Source: Vigna angularis
Lineage: Eukaryota > Streptophyta > Magnoliopsida > Fabales > Fabaceae
Direction of reading: 5' to 3'
DNA length: 64,000 nt
NCBI RefSeq assembly: GCF_016808095.1
Contig: NC_068972.1
Coordinates: 20,824,289-20,888,288, forward strand
Shown here: positions 26,626 through 36,575 of the stretch, one piece after another
Numbering within the stretch: position 1 is the first letter of the stretch
Layout of the letters: every line of letters begins with the position of its first letter
Notes under the pieces: generated by a model
Database searches by the model: none
What the model was told of the DNA's origin: nothing
What the model saw: only the letters and a program-made list of their open reading frames with translations
Program-made: the position numbers and the translations under genes

Positions 26626-26830
26626 ATGTTTTATAAATGATTGGTTGCATGTTAGCTCACCCTACTTGTACTTGTTTGTGTTTGTGTATGTGCGATGATC
26701 GTATAATTCGCTATACGGGAGCAAATGGAGGAATGTCGTCTGATTCGGTGCCAATGAAGAAAGAGATAGAAGAATAAATTAGAAGAATTCGAGTTATATT
26801 TATGAGTTTATACTTGAAATCTGAGTTTAA

Positions 26831-26832
<2 letters not shown>

Positions 26833-26895
<63 letters not shown>
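26833..26895. repeat. (TA)n microsatellite in solo LTR copy 2
   Basis: About 62 bp of uninterrupted TA, placed as in the inverted copy. Confidence 0.95.
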
Positions 26896-26897
<2 letters not shown>

Positions 26898-27807
26898 ACT
26901 ATGAATTATCAAGCGTAAGATTAAGGGATGTTACCTTAAATTAATGCTACAATATATCAATTATGAATTATCAAGTGTGAGATTACGGGATGTTACAACC
27001 CAATGCACCACCATCTTCTTCCTCGTACCACTATCGTGAGACAGCCAACATCTTCTTCAAGCAAACCGTAAATCACGAGCAACTTGCGAAAAATCCTAAA
27101 TCGTGCACCAGACCGCAAGAACCTCCATGGTCAACCACTGACAACGCAACCACAAGCCATCAATAACGCAACCAGAAACCACCATAGAAACCTCTATCGG
27201 CCACCACTTCCTCGTACCACCAACAAAAGCCACAATGAAACTCTAGCTACCCTTCTCGTGCCTCCTCCACACGGAGTCCCACTACGAGTTCGAACCTACA
27301 ACTTAGAACGCCAAAGATCACAAATTGCAAATGAAACCCAACATCTCCACCACCACAAATCGAATCAACCACAATAAGGCACCATGCTATTTCAACCATC
27401 ACATATTCACAAGTCGTGAAACCCAACTCGTGAATCATCATCGCAACAAACCATAAAAGCATTGAGAACCACAAAACTCTTACATCAACCACCTGTAAAC
27501 ACAAGCCCCAAATCATGAACTAGAAAACACTAATCGCAAAGTCCACCTTCTCGCTACCATGGAAAACCAAATCGTGAACAAAAAACCCTAATCGCAACAT
27601 TGCCAGGAAACCACGTCAAAAAAAATGGACCACGTCGTTCATTGATGGTTCACGTTGACACTGTATCGTTAACGATTTAGACGCCGTGAAAATGACCAAA
27701 TTAAATAAAAATTATAAAAATTGGAACAACTTTGAACACCTAAAAAAATCAAGAAAAAAAACTCACAAAAAAATAGAAACCAAAATAAATATTAAACCTT
27801 TTATATA

Positions 27808-29045
27808 AGTTGAATTAATTATATATATCCAATTTGAGAATTAATTTTGTGACAATGAAAATAAAAAAAAAAAACTAAACTTCTGTCACTAGATTATTTA
27901 CTAATTTACTTAGGTGTATATTTAGTATTTAAAATTTTGATAAATTGAATAATGGAATAAGTAACAATAATATTTCTTTGAAAAAAATTGTTAGAATCAA
28001 ATTAAAATTTTATTTCAAATAATTATTCTTATTTACATAGTTTGGGTCGTTATATCACATGGGCTCAAAATGATATTTTCATTATGGGCAATTTCTTCTC
28101 GTACTCCTTTTTTTCTTCTATATCTCCATAAAATTTATAAATCCCAATATCTTATTAAAATTATAATTAAATGGCAAAAATTATATGTGCACTTCCAATT
28201 TTAGTTTATTTCGAATTACACAATTTGAAAAGTATTTTCAGATATCAAAATATTTTTTAGATTATATAATCCCATATATTAAAAAAAAGTTCTAGTAATC
28301 TATAAAATATTTTCAGATCTAGAAACATTCTAGATTACATGATCTAAATATATTTTAAAAAATATTATATTTCATAAATATATTTTGGACTGTGTTTGGA
28401 ATATAATATTTTTAAAATATATAAAAATACGTTCCAGATTAATGATTTTGAAACTTTGTTTTCTATTATAATTGTTTTAAGTTGGAAGTGTTTTATAATC
28501 CGAAACTATATATTGGCTATTCACAATGGATGCTCTCCTCGTGGTAATTGATGGATTTTATTGAAAAGGAACCATTGGTTAGTTCCATCACTCACTCAAT
28601 GTGTGAGGTGGATTTCATTAAAGACGAATGGAGTAAGCATTGATGACGGAAGAATGAAGATGGAATGTAGATGAAGTGTTGGAGTGGAGATGGAGATGAA
28701 TGTACAAAATTTATTCTGAGCGTGGAAGAGAGGAGACAGATATGAAGGTGTGGAATTTATTTTGAGGTGGAAGAGTAGAGATGAAGGTGTGAAGATACAA
28801 TGGAGAAGAAGATCAAAGTGTCGTGGAGGTTAGTGAAATAGGTGTATGGATATTTTTATTTTTTATTATAAATTTAATAAGAATAAGTTAAGGTTTATTC
28901 ATATTATAAAAGGTCAAAATGAACAAATCTCTTCAAAAGGATTTTTAGCAAGACAAAACTAAGAATGATTTAGAGAGAAGCAAGAAAATAAAGTGGTAAG
29001 AAATAAAGGTTAAGCACACAAAAAAATCACCTAAAGCAAGACACT
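27808..29045. other. AT-rich sequence with degenerate inverted motifs
   Basis: The part 28230-28500 contains repeated 'cagatctagaaacattctagattac'-like short inverted motifs. The part 28500-28860 is G-rich with GGAGATGAAGGTGTGGA-type repeats. No gene or element end could be fixed. Confidence 0.4.
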
Positions 29046-29049
29046 AGAA

Positions 29050-29720
29050 TAAATGTATGATACGCTATCGTTGACGCGATTAAATTAATATTACTAAACT
29101 ATAACAACTTCAGTATTTTTAAAATAGTAACCAACAAAATAAAAAGGGTAAATTCAATCTTAAGTTGTCACCTAACAAACACATAATTAATTCTTAACAA
29201 ATTAGATTTATAAAAACTATACCAAAGAGTTAGTAAAATAAAAATAATAAAGAAGATAAAAAATAAAAGATTAAACAACAAAATAACAAAAGATAGAAAA
29301 AGAAATAAATTTATAAAAAAGATTTAAAAAGATATAAACAATGATAAAGAAAATAGGTTGATTTCACTACTTTTTCAAAATAGGATTCATCATTGGTTAT
29401 CTAAAGATTATTGGTCAATTAATTATTATCTTAGAATTTCAAATTAATCAATGAAAATTTTCAATTAATTTGTTGGCATTCTCACTATTAACCAAAGTAC
29501 ATTCTCAATAAAAATTGTAGATTAATCATAGTAAATTTAACCAAAATACACTCTCTATTAAATATTAGTATGCATAATCATATTAAATATTAGTATGCAT
29601 AATCATGTCTATTCTTTTACTTCTTATATCAAGTAAAAAGCTAATTAACCAAAATACATTCTTGATTAGTTCTTGTTAAAGTTTTCACCTTTAATCAAAG
29701 TGCATTCTCAATTAAAATTA
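29050..29720 (+). repeat. Dispersed repeat, copy 1
   Basis: This stretch matches the right edge of the window (63603-64000). Shared phrases in order include ACTAAACTATA, ACTTCAGTATTT, TTCTTAACAAATTAG, GTTAGTAAAATAAAAAT and CATTCTCAATTAAA. It has the look of an LTR or leader, but the ends are unknown and copy 2 runs off the window. Confidence 0.6.
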
Positions 29721-31019
29721 AAAATCCTTGGACTCCTATGATTGATATGTTATGTAGATTTAACATCATGCTAACTTGCTATAATGTAAAGATCATTACT
29801 TTTAGTTGATTAAGAGACAAAAGACAAAAAAAATATAAATCACAACTAGAATTAAAAGAACAAACAAATTTATTCTTCTAACCTCATAATCTAGTAGAAT
29901 CAATCCCAAAGGCTTAACACTCTATGGAATGTAGAACTAGCATAAAAATATAATAAGAGAGGGTGAAGAACCCCGAAAGGGTTCCTCAACTCCTTTAATG
30001 TGTTTTCCTTTTTTATATAGAAGCTTTGTTTTGGACTTTTTTGTTTCCCTAATTTGTTTTGATATTTACTAATATAGTTAAATAAGGTAATTATTTAATA
30101 ATATAAAATAAAATATTTGAAGATATATTTTTTCCAAATTATCTTTTATCATAAACATTTATGAATTATCAAACCCCTTTTTCTAGATAAAAATATAGAC
30201 AACTGCAAGGTCTAAATTTTGTTACTTGTTCCCTCTTCCTAACAACCAAATTTCTTCACTTTTTCATGTTTTTCTTGCTTTCTTCATGTAATGTTTGGCT
30301 TAACTTCTTGTGGTCTTTATTATTTGTTATTATTGGATTTATCTTTAAGGTGTCATGAAGCTTTAACCAATTTATTTCCACACCTTAATAAGTCCAACTT
30401 AATTGTAAGAGCACTAACACACCTCAAAATATCCAAAGAATATTTGTGCAACTAAAAAGTTATTTTTTATCACGATTTTGGATCTCATGCTTAATAAACC
30501 CAATTATAAAAAATCCTAATTAAAATATTCATTTGAAATACAAAAACCAATTAAGAATCCAAGATTATAGGCTAAATGAGGGCATAAAAATGGGTGCTTC
30601 TTGTATAGGCAAGCTATGAGCTAATGGTGCACTAAGGCCACTTTTTTAACACCAAAAGCAAAGACTTAAGCTACTGGAAAATGCAATTACACACAAAAAT
30701 AGTGAGCAAAATTGAGCAAAATAAATTCACAAATTGAGCTAGTGGTAATGGTCATATGCACATAATTTCAACATTTTTCTAGGCTCTTTTTATACTTCTT
30801 TTGTAGCCTTTTCTTTTGATCTTTTAACAACTCTTTTTCACTATTTTTAAGTTCAAATTAAGACCATCACACACACAAAACAAATTATTTCCTTGTGAAA
30901 GCATAAAAAGAATAAGAAGCACAAAATGGAAAAAAACCTATTAAAATAAAAAATAGAGTATGAAACTCAACAAAACATAAGAGAAACTTAACTCTAGGAA
31001 CTTGTTAATAAACTAATTG
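29721..31019. other. AT-rich, probably retrotransposon-derived, no gene
   Basis: The phrase CCCCGAAAGGGTTCC at about 29970 forms a small hairpin. The rest is AT-rich with no frame of note. It may continue the dispersed repeat upstream. Confidence 0.35.
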
Positions 31020-31780
31020 AAATCACGAGAAAACACTAGAGGGGGAGGGGTGAATAGTGTTTTAAAAATTCTTTTGTAAATTTTATACTGGTATATGATG
31101 TTTAGACACTGGTTTCTATGAAGATATATAATTTATATATGATGTTTAGACACTGGTTTCTATGAAGTGCATAAGTGGAAAACGCTTCAAAGAGTGAAAC
31201 AATAGAGCATAGATTTTATACTGGTTCACTCAACCTGAGGTACGTTCAGTTTTTCCTTAAGAACTCTTAAGGGGTTCTACTAATCTTTAAAAAGATTACA
31301 CGAATTTTACCTCTCCAGGTTTACAACGAGTATTCTTATTACTCCCATTTCACCTAGTCAACATAACTAGTCCGAGTTTAACCACTCCTTGCTTACAAGT
31401 ATTCTAACCACTATTAGTCTAATCCTAGACAACACGTCTAGACTGTTTAACTCAACTGAGCTAAACATAAAGTGTTTTAATTCTCTTTAGAATGTACAAC
31501 ATAAACAATGTTATGAGCAAGGTACATATTGATAGTTCTCAAAGACAGGATAGAAACAATACAAAGAAATCTAAGATATTGCTAAGGTTTTTCTCCTTTA
31601 GAAAATATTTATCTTTAGACGATATATGAGCACAATAAGCTTGTTTAAGCATTCACGAGTTCACTTATCTTCTTTTCAAGCTTATTTCTACTTATAACTT
31701 TTCTTGTGTGATGATCCTTAGACAGAGAGGTTGACTTTAGGTTGAGCAGGTAGCCTTTAAGTGAGAAGTCTACTTTGTAA
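31020..31780 (-). mobile_element. LTR remnant, SIRE-like family (copy C)
   Basis: The segment starts CACTAGAGGGGGAGGGGTG, followed by two direct copies of ATATGATGTTTAGACACTGG (about 31095 and 31138). It then has the phrase TTTTATACTGGTTCACTC and a series of CCTAGTCAACATAACTAG-like repeats. The same layout appears at 1.57 kb and 60.2 kb in this orientation and at 6.9-7.2 kb in the other. No coding region remains. Confidence 0.5.
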
Positions 31781-32371
31781 AGGTTCAATGTTTTATCATA
31801 GCCTTTATTAAAACATAGCTTGTACGATTTGACAGAGTAGAAAACTTTAACGGTGTGTTCCCTTTAAGGATTGTTTTAAGAGAGAGTAAGTGGATGAATT
31901 TGAGAGTGAATTGATTGTTGTTTTTAGAGTGGATTTGGAGGTGAGTGAGAATGTATTTGGAAGTTAAGTTTGTAAGAATTAGTGTAGGATTTGACCGATG
32001 TGACAAATAAAAAAATTGTTTAATTGGTAGAAATTGAAGATTACCAAAATATCCCTAGTTATAAAAGTAATATAAAATGATAATTGTTAATGTTATATTT
32101 AATTGTAAAAATGTTTATAAAGAGAAAAAAATTAAAATTAATTATTAAAATAAAATTTAAAAAATTAAAAAAAATGTAACTTGGTAAATTGAAATAATAT
32201 TTTTTAAAATATAATAATTTTTTAATATAATTTACTACTAAGTGATATGATTTTTTTTTTGTTATTGAAGTTAAATTTAATATTTATGAAGAAAAATCAT
32301 TAATCAAAGTTAGAATATTACATGACAAAAAAATTGTGAACATAATAAGATACAAATATATTTCTCATAGT
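31781..32371. other. AT-rich spacer
   Basis: The 73-residue minus-strand frame at 31785-32006 has no recognised domain. The part 32040-32340 is very AT-rich. Confidence 0.4.
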
Positions 32372-32700
32372 TTATGATGAAGTTGCTTCGGTTAGGTATG
32401 TAAGCAATCTATTCAAACGATATTGTATTGACATCCATATTAGACGTCTTGTATGAGATAGATGTGAAGATAGAAAGTCGAAGCACCGTTTGAATAAATT
32501 ATCATCTTGAATATTCATAGTTCTTAATAAGTTATAAATTTTTTCTGAAGTATGATTAAATGAATAAGTTGTGGCTCTTAACAACGCATTTCAACACTCC
32601 ATGACTTGTAGTTGTCGTTGAACAATTACACATAGTTTTCTTGTTTCATTATTTCCCTTTTCTAATTCATCAATTATTCAAGTTGATTTACAGTTCATTA
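32372..32700 (-). pseudogene. PIF/Harbinger ORF1-like C-terminal fragment
   Basis: A minus-strand frame (32584-32372) contains EKIYNLLRTMNIQDDNLFKR, followed by CFDFLSSHLSHTRRLI. This parallels the ORF1 C-terminus at 34205-34980, which has the pattern I-W-x-M-L-x-x-M-N-I-x-D-x-x-F then DFL and T-x-R-L. Just upstream, in another frame and with one stop between, is ELEKGNNETRKLCVIVQRQL, which fits the preceding helix. ORF1 proteins of PIF/Harbinger elements partner the transposase in DNA binding; this one lacks its Myb-like half. It is a second, shorter copy about 1.5 kb from the next ORF1. Confidence 0.6.
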
Positions 32701-32879
32701 AGGTGACATTCACAACAAATAAAAGTATGATAACTGTTGTGAAAACAAGTAGAATTTAAATATAGTTAATGTAAGAAATCAAAGACATAAGTTAATGTAA
32801 TATAATAAGTCATATAATATAGTCATCGAATAGTAAAGAACTTAGTCATCTAAATAGTGCAAAATTAAATTAACATTAT

Positions 32880-33996
32880 GGTTAAGGTTAGCAAATTGTC
32901 CGTTCATGTCGAGGGATAAGTTGGCCAAGTTATCTTCAATACGCTGAACCCATCCCTGCATTTGTTCCATATCTTGTATTCCGTGTTGCAAGTCTTGTAC
33001 CCCTCCCACATTTGAGTCATCATATTAAGATTTGAAGGATAGAGAGAAGGTTGCATAGGGTGGTCATGTTGAGGACTGTGATGTTGTGGTTGCTTTTCGT
33101 CTTCATCATCACCGACGTCGTGTTGCCAAACACTGTTGACATTAACAATATTCAACCTCTTCAAAGAATTAGTCGCAAAATGTTACCTGGTCCCAATTTG
33201 AGTGCTGGCATCGACATCAAGATATACTTCACTGTATTGTATGATTTGGGTGATCAAGACACCATATGGTAGAGTTGTGTCACCAGTCTTGCATTTAAGC
33301 TTGCATGATGTGATGAGACCAATTGATAGTTATATTATTTTTATGCACCCATAACATAAAGATATCCTCATGCAATAACTTTCCAAAATTTTCAGGTTGA
33401 GGAATCAACATATGCACAATAACATAATGCAAAAGTCTATCATTAATATTCAAACAACTAATCGTTTTAACACGTTGACCCTACATTTATGGTATGACCA
33501 TAGTAGCCAATGCCATGTCTCGGTCATAGGGAAAGTCATCTGGGATATTTGCGGAACACAATTTCTGACCCTCATATTTCAGATGAGCAACAATCAACCA
33601 ATCAATTAGTTTCATTCTAATCCTTCTCTTGTTTACCTCACTCAGAAGACATCCATTTCTGGAGATCCTTAGATTTGAATCGAAGACTTTGATCAAGTCC
33701 GGATAAAAGGGTCACGCCAATGTCAGAAAATCTGCTACTCCTTGAAAGACAAGGTGATGATGAAAATATAGGCTTAAGCTAGCGAACAATTCAAAATACA
33801 TAATTTTAGGAACCACAACATTTATTGTGTAGAAGTCAGTAGCGTAATGTTCCATCTTATGGCTATCACTGAAAAAACGATGCTGATCTAAGACTTCTTC
33901 AACACATGGCGTCGTATATGCAGGAGCTTCTGTCTCAGTTGTAGGTTCTTTTCCCTTACGAATTTTTCGTGTCCTTTTGGATGATGATGATGCCAT
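32880..33996 (-). pseudogene. Plant-transposon-protein-like pseudogene
   Basis: A plausible start at 33996 gives MASSSSKRTRKIRKGKEP, a basic N-terminus I recall from legume proteins annotated 'putative plant transposon protein domain-containing' (unverified). The frame runs to 33712, continues in pieces at 33696-33487 and about 33400-33170, and then in the frame 33164-32904. Near 32995 a single frame change would restore a continuous heptad-like tail (QDLQHGIQDMEQMQGW then RIEDNLANLSLDMNG) to about 32885. Several stops and frame changes break the gene. The intact family's function is unknown to me. It sits between two PIF ORF1 remnants on the same strand. Confidence 0.55.
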
Positions 33997-34324
33997 TTCG
34001 AAATAACTTGAACAAAAAAAAAATTAACACATAAAATGTCATAAGAACATTTGAACATTAATAGCAACAATTTAATTAAGAAAATGTCATAACCATTACA
34101 AGAACATTGCACAATGTTGAATACGAACAATATTAAATTACAATACAAAATCACCTAAGGTTGTAATACTAATAGAACTAACACTATTAAAGATACAGCC
34201 GGACTCAGTCACCACCCATCATCATCTTACGTAACTTATTCAATCTACGATGTGGGGGTAGTCCCATCAACCTCTTTGTGCATGCAGGATTTTCACTGAG
34301 GAAATCATAACATTGCTCCATAAA

Positions 34325-34630
34325 TAAGGATGGCAATTTTACCCGCGGGCACGGGTATCCGCGGGTAAAATCCGCGGTGGATAGTAACTATCCGCAGATA
34401 TTTACTACTTGCGGGTAACGGGTAGCAGATATTTTAATACCCGCTTCTAAACAGGTCGGGTACGGGTAATATACTACTCGTCCCGCGGGTATCCGTTACC
34501 CGCAAAAAATAAAAATAAAAATAATTTATATAATTTTTAATTAAATTTATTTAAAAATAAAATAAAATAATATTTTATTAGGTTAAATTTAATTAAAATT
34601 AAATTTTAATTTATATTTAATTTATATTAT

Positions 34631-34685
<55 letters not shown>

Positions 34686-34840
34686 TTTTAAAGATGTATT
34701 AAATATTTTTTTTATTTTTTGCGGGTATCCGCTAGTATTTTTTAAACGGGTATTCGGCGGGTAGCGGGTACAATTTTATCCGGCGGGTCGGGTTGCGGGT
34801 AAGCACTACCCGTGCCCGACCCGACCCATTGCCATCCCTA
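34325..34840. mobile_element. hAT-type MITE with (TA)n core
   Basis: The 516-bp element has ends TAAGGATGGCAATTTTACCC and, read inward, TAGGGATGGCAATGGGTCGG. The flanks are TCCATAAA (34317-34324) and TTCATAAA (34841-34848), matching at 7 of 8 bases, so a hAT 8-bp duplication is well supported. The subterminal parts are rich in CCCGCGGGTA and GCGGGTATCCG motifs, and the core has (TA)n at about 34635-34673. It lies within the ORF1 C-terminal exon and splits the codons for the conserved tail. Confidence 0.85.
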
Positions 34841-35252
34841 TTCATAAAGCTTTCATCTGAAATGTTCATTGCACTCAACATCTCCCATATGCCGTTTTTT
34901 GTGTACTGGAACGTAGGTGTGCGACGCAGGATATTTGTTTGGTTATTGAGAATTTCATTTCTCTTCTTCATGGGCATCACTTGTCACTCGACCGTGTTTG
35001 ACATCCCATGACATCCATGAAGCCATCTAGCCCGATCGTCAATTTATCAAATTGGGCATCCATTACATCCACCATAAGTGCCTTCCTCTTCAAACCACGT
35101 GAGGATGAAGTGTCTATAGATGGGACGGAAGGCACAAACTAAGTTTGTCCTGGACTGTACTCGTCCGTAGCTGGAGGGGATGGTGGAGTTGGGGTTGTAA
35201 ACCCTGGATAAATGAGCTCTTCATGAATGTATTCCATGTGCTCATTAAAAAC

Positions 35253-36575
35253 TTGTTAAGACCTCGACAAGTGTACCGAATCGTTCAAGTAATATATAAT
35301 GGTAAGACCAAGTATCGTTTCTCAAGAGACTCGTGTAACACTAGTTAATTATATGATTAACAACTCATTTAGATTAACGAATATACGAATAAGTGCAACA
35401 AAATAAATTGACAAGGAAATAAAAGTGGTCTTTGGCATCCGGAGACGCTTAAGAGCGGAAAAGACTAGAATTGGTACGAAATGGCAATGTTAAGGTTAGT
35501 TTGCACCAATTCACTCTTGTACATACACAATTTCATCTCCTCTCCATCAAATTACTAAAGTCAATCCACACAAAAAATCTAGCCCTAATTCCTTAAGTGA
35601 AAGAGCCTAACTTTCACCTATTAACTATCAATCTCTTGATTAATTAACAAGCAAAACCCGCATTTAGAACTAGGATCTAAGACAACAAGTGAATCATCTC
35701 CCATCTCTAAAATCAATGAACCGCTAGTACTCTGGTTTCAGTTCTAGATTACACAAAATACATTCCCATACCCAGGAATCAAAGATCAAGCCATGAACAT
35801 CTCTATTACATGCAAGCTTTAAGATTAGAAACAAGAATACTAGCAATTGATAGAAAAGGCATATATATATATATTTGAATCATTCAACAAATACACAAGA
35901 GTTCATAGGCTACGACTAATCCAAACAAGATGAGTTTCGCTTTCCATGTCCATGGAGAGCCTTTAAGCTTACAAAATGGCCATGGAAGAAGAAGAAACCA
36001 AAGAAGAAGAAGGGACTGTTCCCACAAACCTTGGCAACCCTCCAAGCTCTCCTCTGAGTGAAATCACGCCTCCAAACCACCAAAGACCCAAACCCCTTCG
36101 CGTTTTAGGTTTAAATAGAACAGATCTGCCACATCAGCGCCGCCAACGCTCAGCGTCCTTGGAGAAGGCGCCTAGGCGAGAAATTCTGATAGCATCATCG
36201 CGCTCAGCGCCCCTGCTAAGGGGCCCTCGGCGCGAGCAGACCTGAAATCATCTTCTGTGCAGGTGGTGCTTAGGGCCCCTGACCTAGGGCCCTCAGTCTG
36301 ACTTTTCTGCATTACATCTTTTTCTCTTTTTCTGTAGATATGCTTGCTTCTTGTGGTTGGTCTAGGTCTATACATTGTTGGAGATTCTTCTAAGCACATT
36401 ATTAGATACAAAATAAAGGGATTATAGATGAAATTACATCAAAGTAGCCAAAAACACAATTATTCATAAAACTAAGATAAAAGAGAGGATTAAGCAAGTT
36501 ACAAGCTAGAAAAGAGTTGATTTTGCTACTAAATTGATGCTTAGGTAACGGTAAGAATTAGTATTATCAGATCCA
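35253..36575. mobile_element. LTR-like insertion within PIF ORF1
   Basis: The segment begins TGTTAAGACCTCGACAAGTG and ends near GTAAGAATTAGTATTATCA, so TG...CA ends are possible, but the adjacent 5 bp (AAACT and GATCC) do not match. Internally it has a GC-rich part (36110-36300) with repeated CAGCGCC and GGGCCCT/AGGGGCCC words. The 89- and 79-residue frames there (35976-36245 and 36172-36411) show no domain. The opening phrase is one I recall from legume repeats. I call it an LTR-type insert with uncertain ends. Confidence 0.45.

Larger units (their letters stand above)
24567..26997 (+). mobile_element. Solo LTR, family 'TGTAACATCCC', copy 2 (inverted)
   Basis: The 2431-bp segment runs from TGTAAGACCCATGAAA to GGGATGTTACA and is the inverted counterpart of 12987-15237. 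Shared landmarks in the same order include the ACTAGTAGTAATAAA motif, the TTTTCTACC/GGTAGAAAA region, a GGACCTCCTGCCC block, TGTCTATTGGGTATTGTGG units and a TA tract. The flanks are ACCGC and ACCCA, so a 5-bp duplication is at best decayed. It has expanded 34- and 91-bp repeats absent from copy 1. Frames at 25009-25212, 25139-25351 and 25994-26227 are not genes. Confidence 0.8.
24308..27798. mobile_element. Long-TIR Mutator-like MITE split by a solo LTR
   Basis: Left end GTTTTAATACCTATTTCGGT and right end read inward GGTTTAATATTTATTTTGGT begin inverted arms. The arms can be followed for about 170-190 bp, through ATTGATTTTTTTGACATTCAA on the left against CTTGATTTTTTTAGGTGTTC on the right. The flanks TATTATATA (24299-24307) and TTTTATATA (27799-27807) match at 8 of 9 bases, consistent with a Mutator-type 9-bp duplication. 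The interior is interrupted by the LTR at 24567-26997, so the element itself is about 1.06 kb. Its core (26998-27660) is GC-richer with CACCACCATCTTCTTCCTC-like sequence and may be captured DNA. Frames at 27084-27377 and 27247-27516 show no recognisable domain. Confidence 0.6.

Noticed and set aside
24562..27002. Exact 5-bp duplication around solo LTR copy 2
   Set aside because: The flanks are ACCGC and ACCCA; only three of five bases agree, so it is not claimed.
27084..27516. Opposed frames of 97 and 89 residues
   Set aside because: They lie in the core of a MITE-like element. A captured gene piece is possible, but neither frame has a recognised motif.
35976..36245. 89-residue acidic then basic frame starting MAMEEEETKEEEG
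   Set aside because: It falls in the LTR-like insertion, has a GAA/AGA-rich start and shows no domain.
35253..36575. Complete LTR retrotransposon or solo LTR with a target duplication
   Set aside because: TG...CA ends can be drawn, but the flanking 5 bp do not match, so only an LTR-like insertion is claimed.
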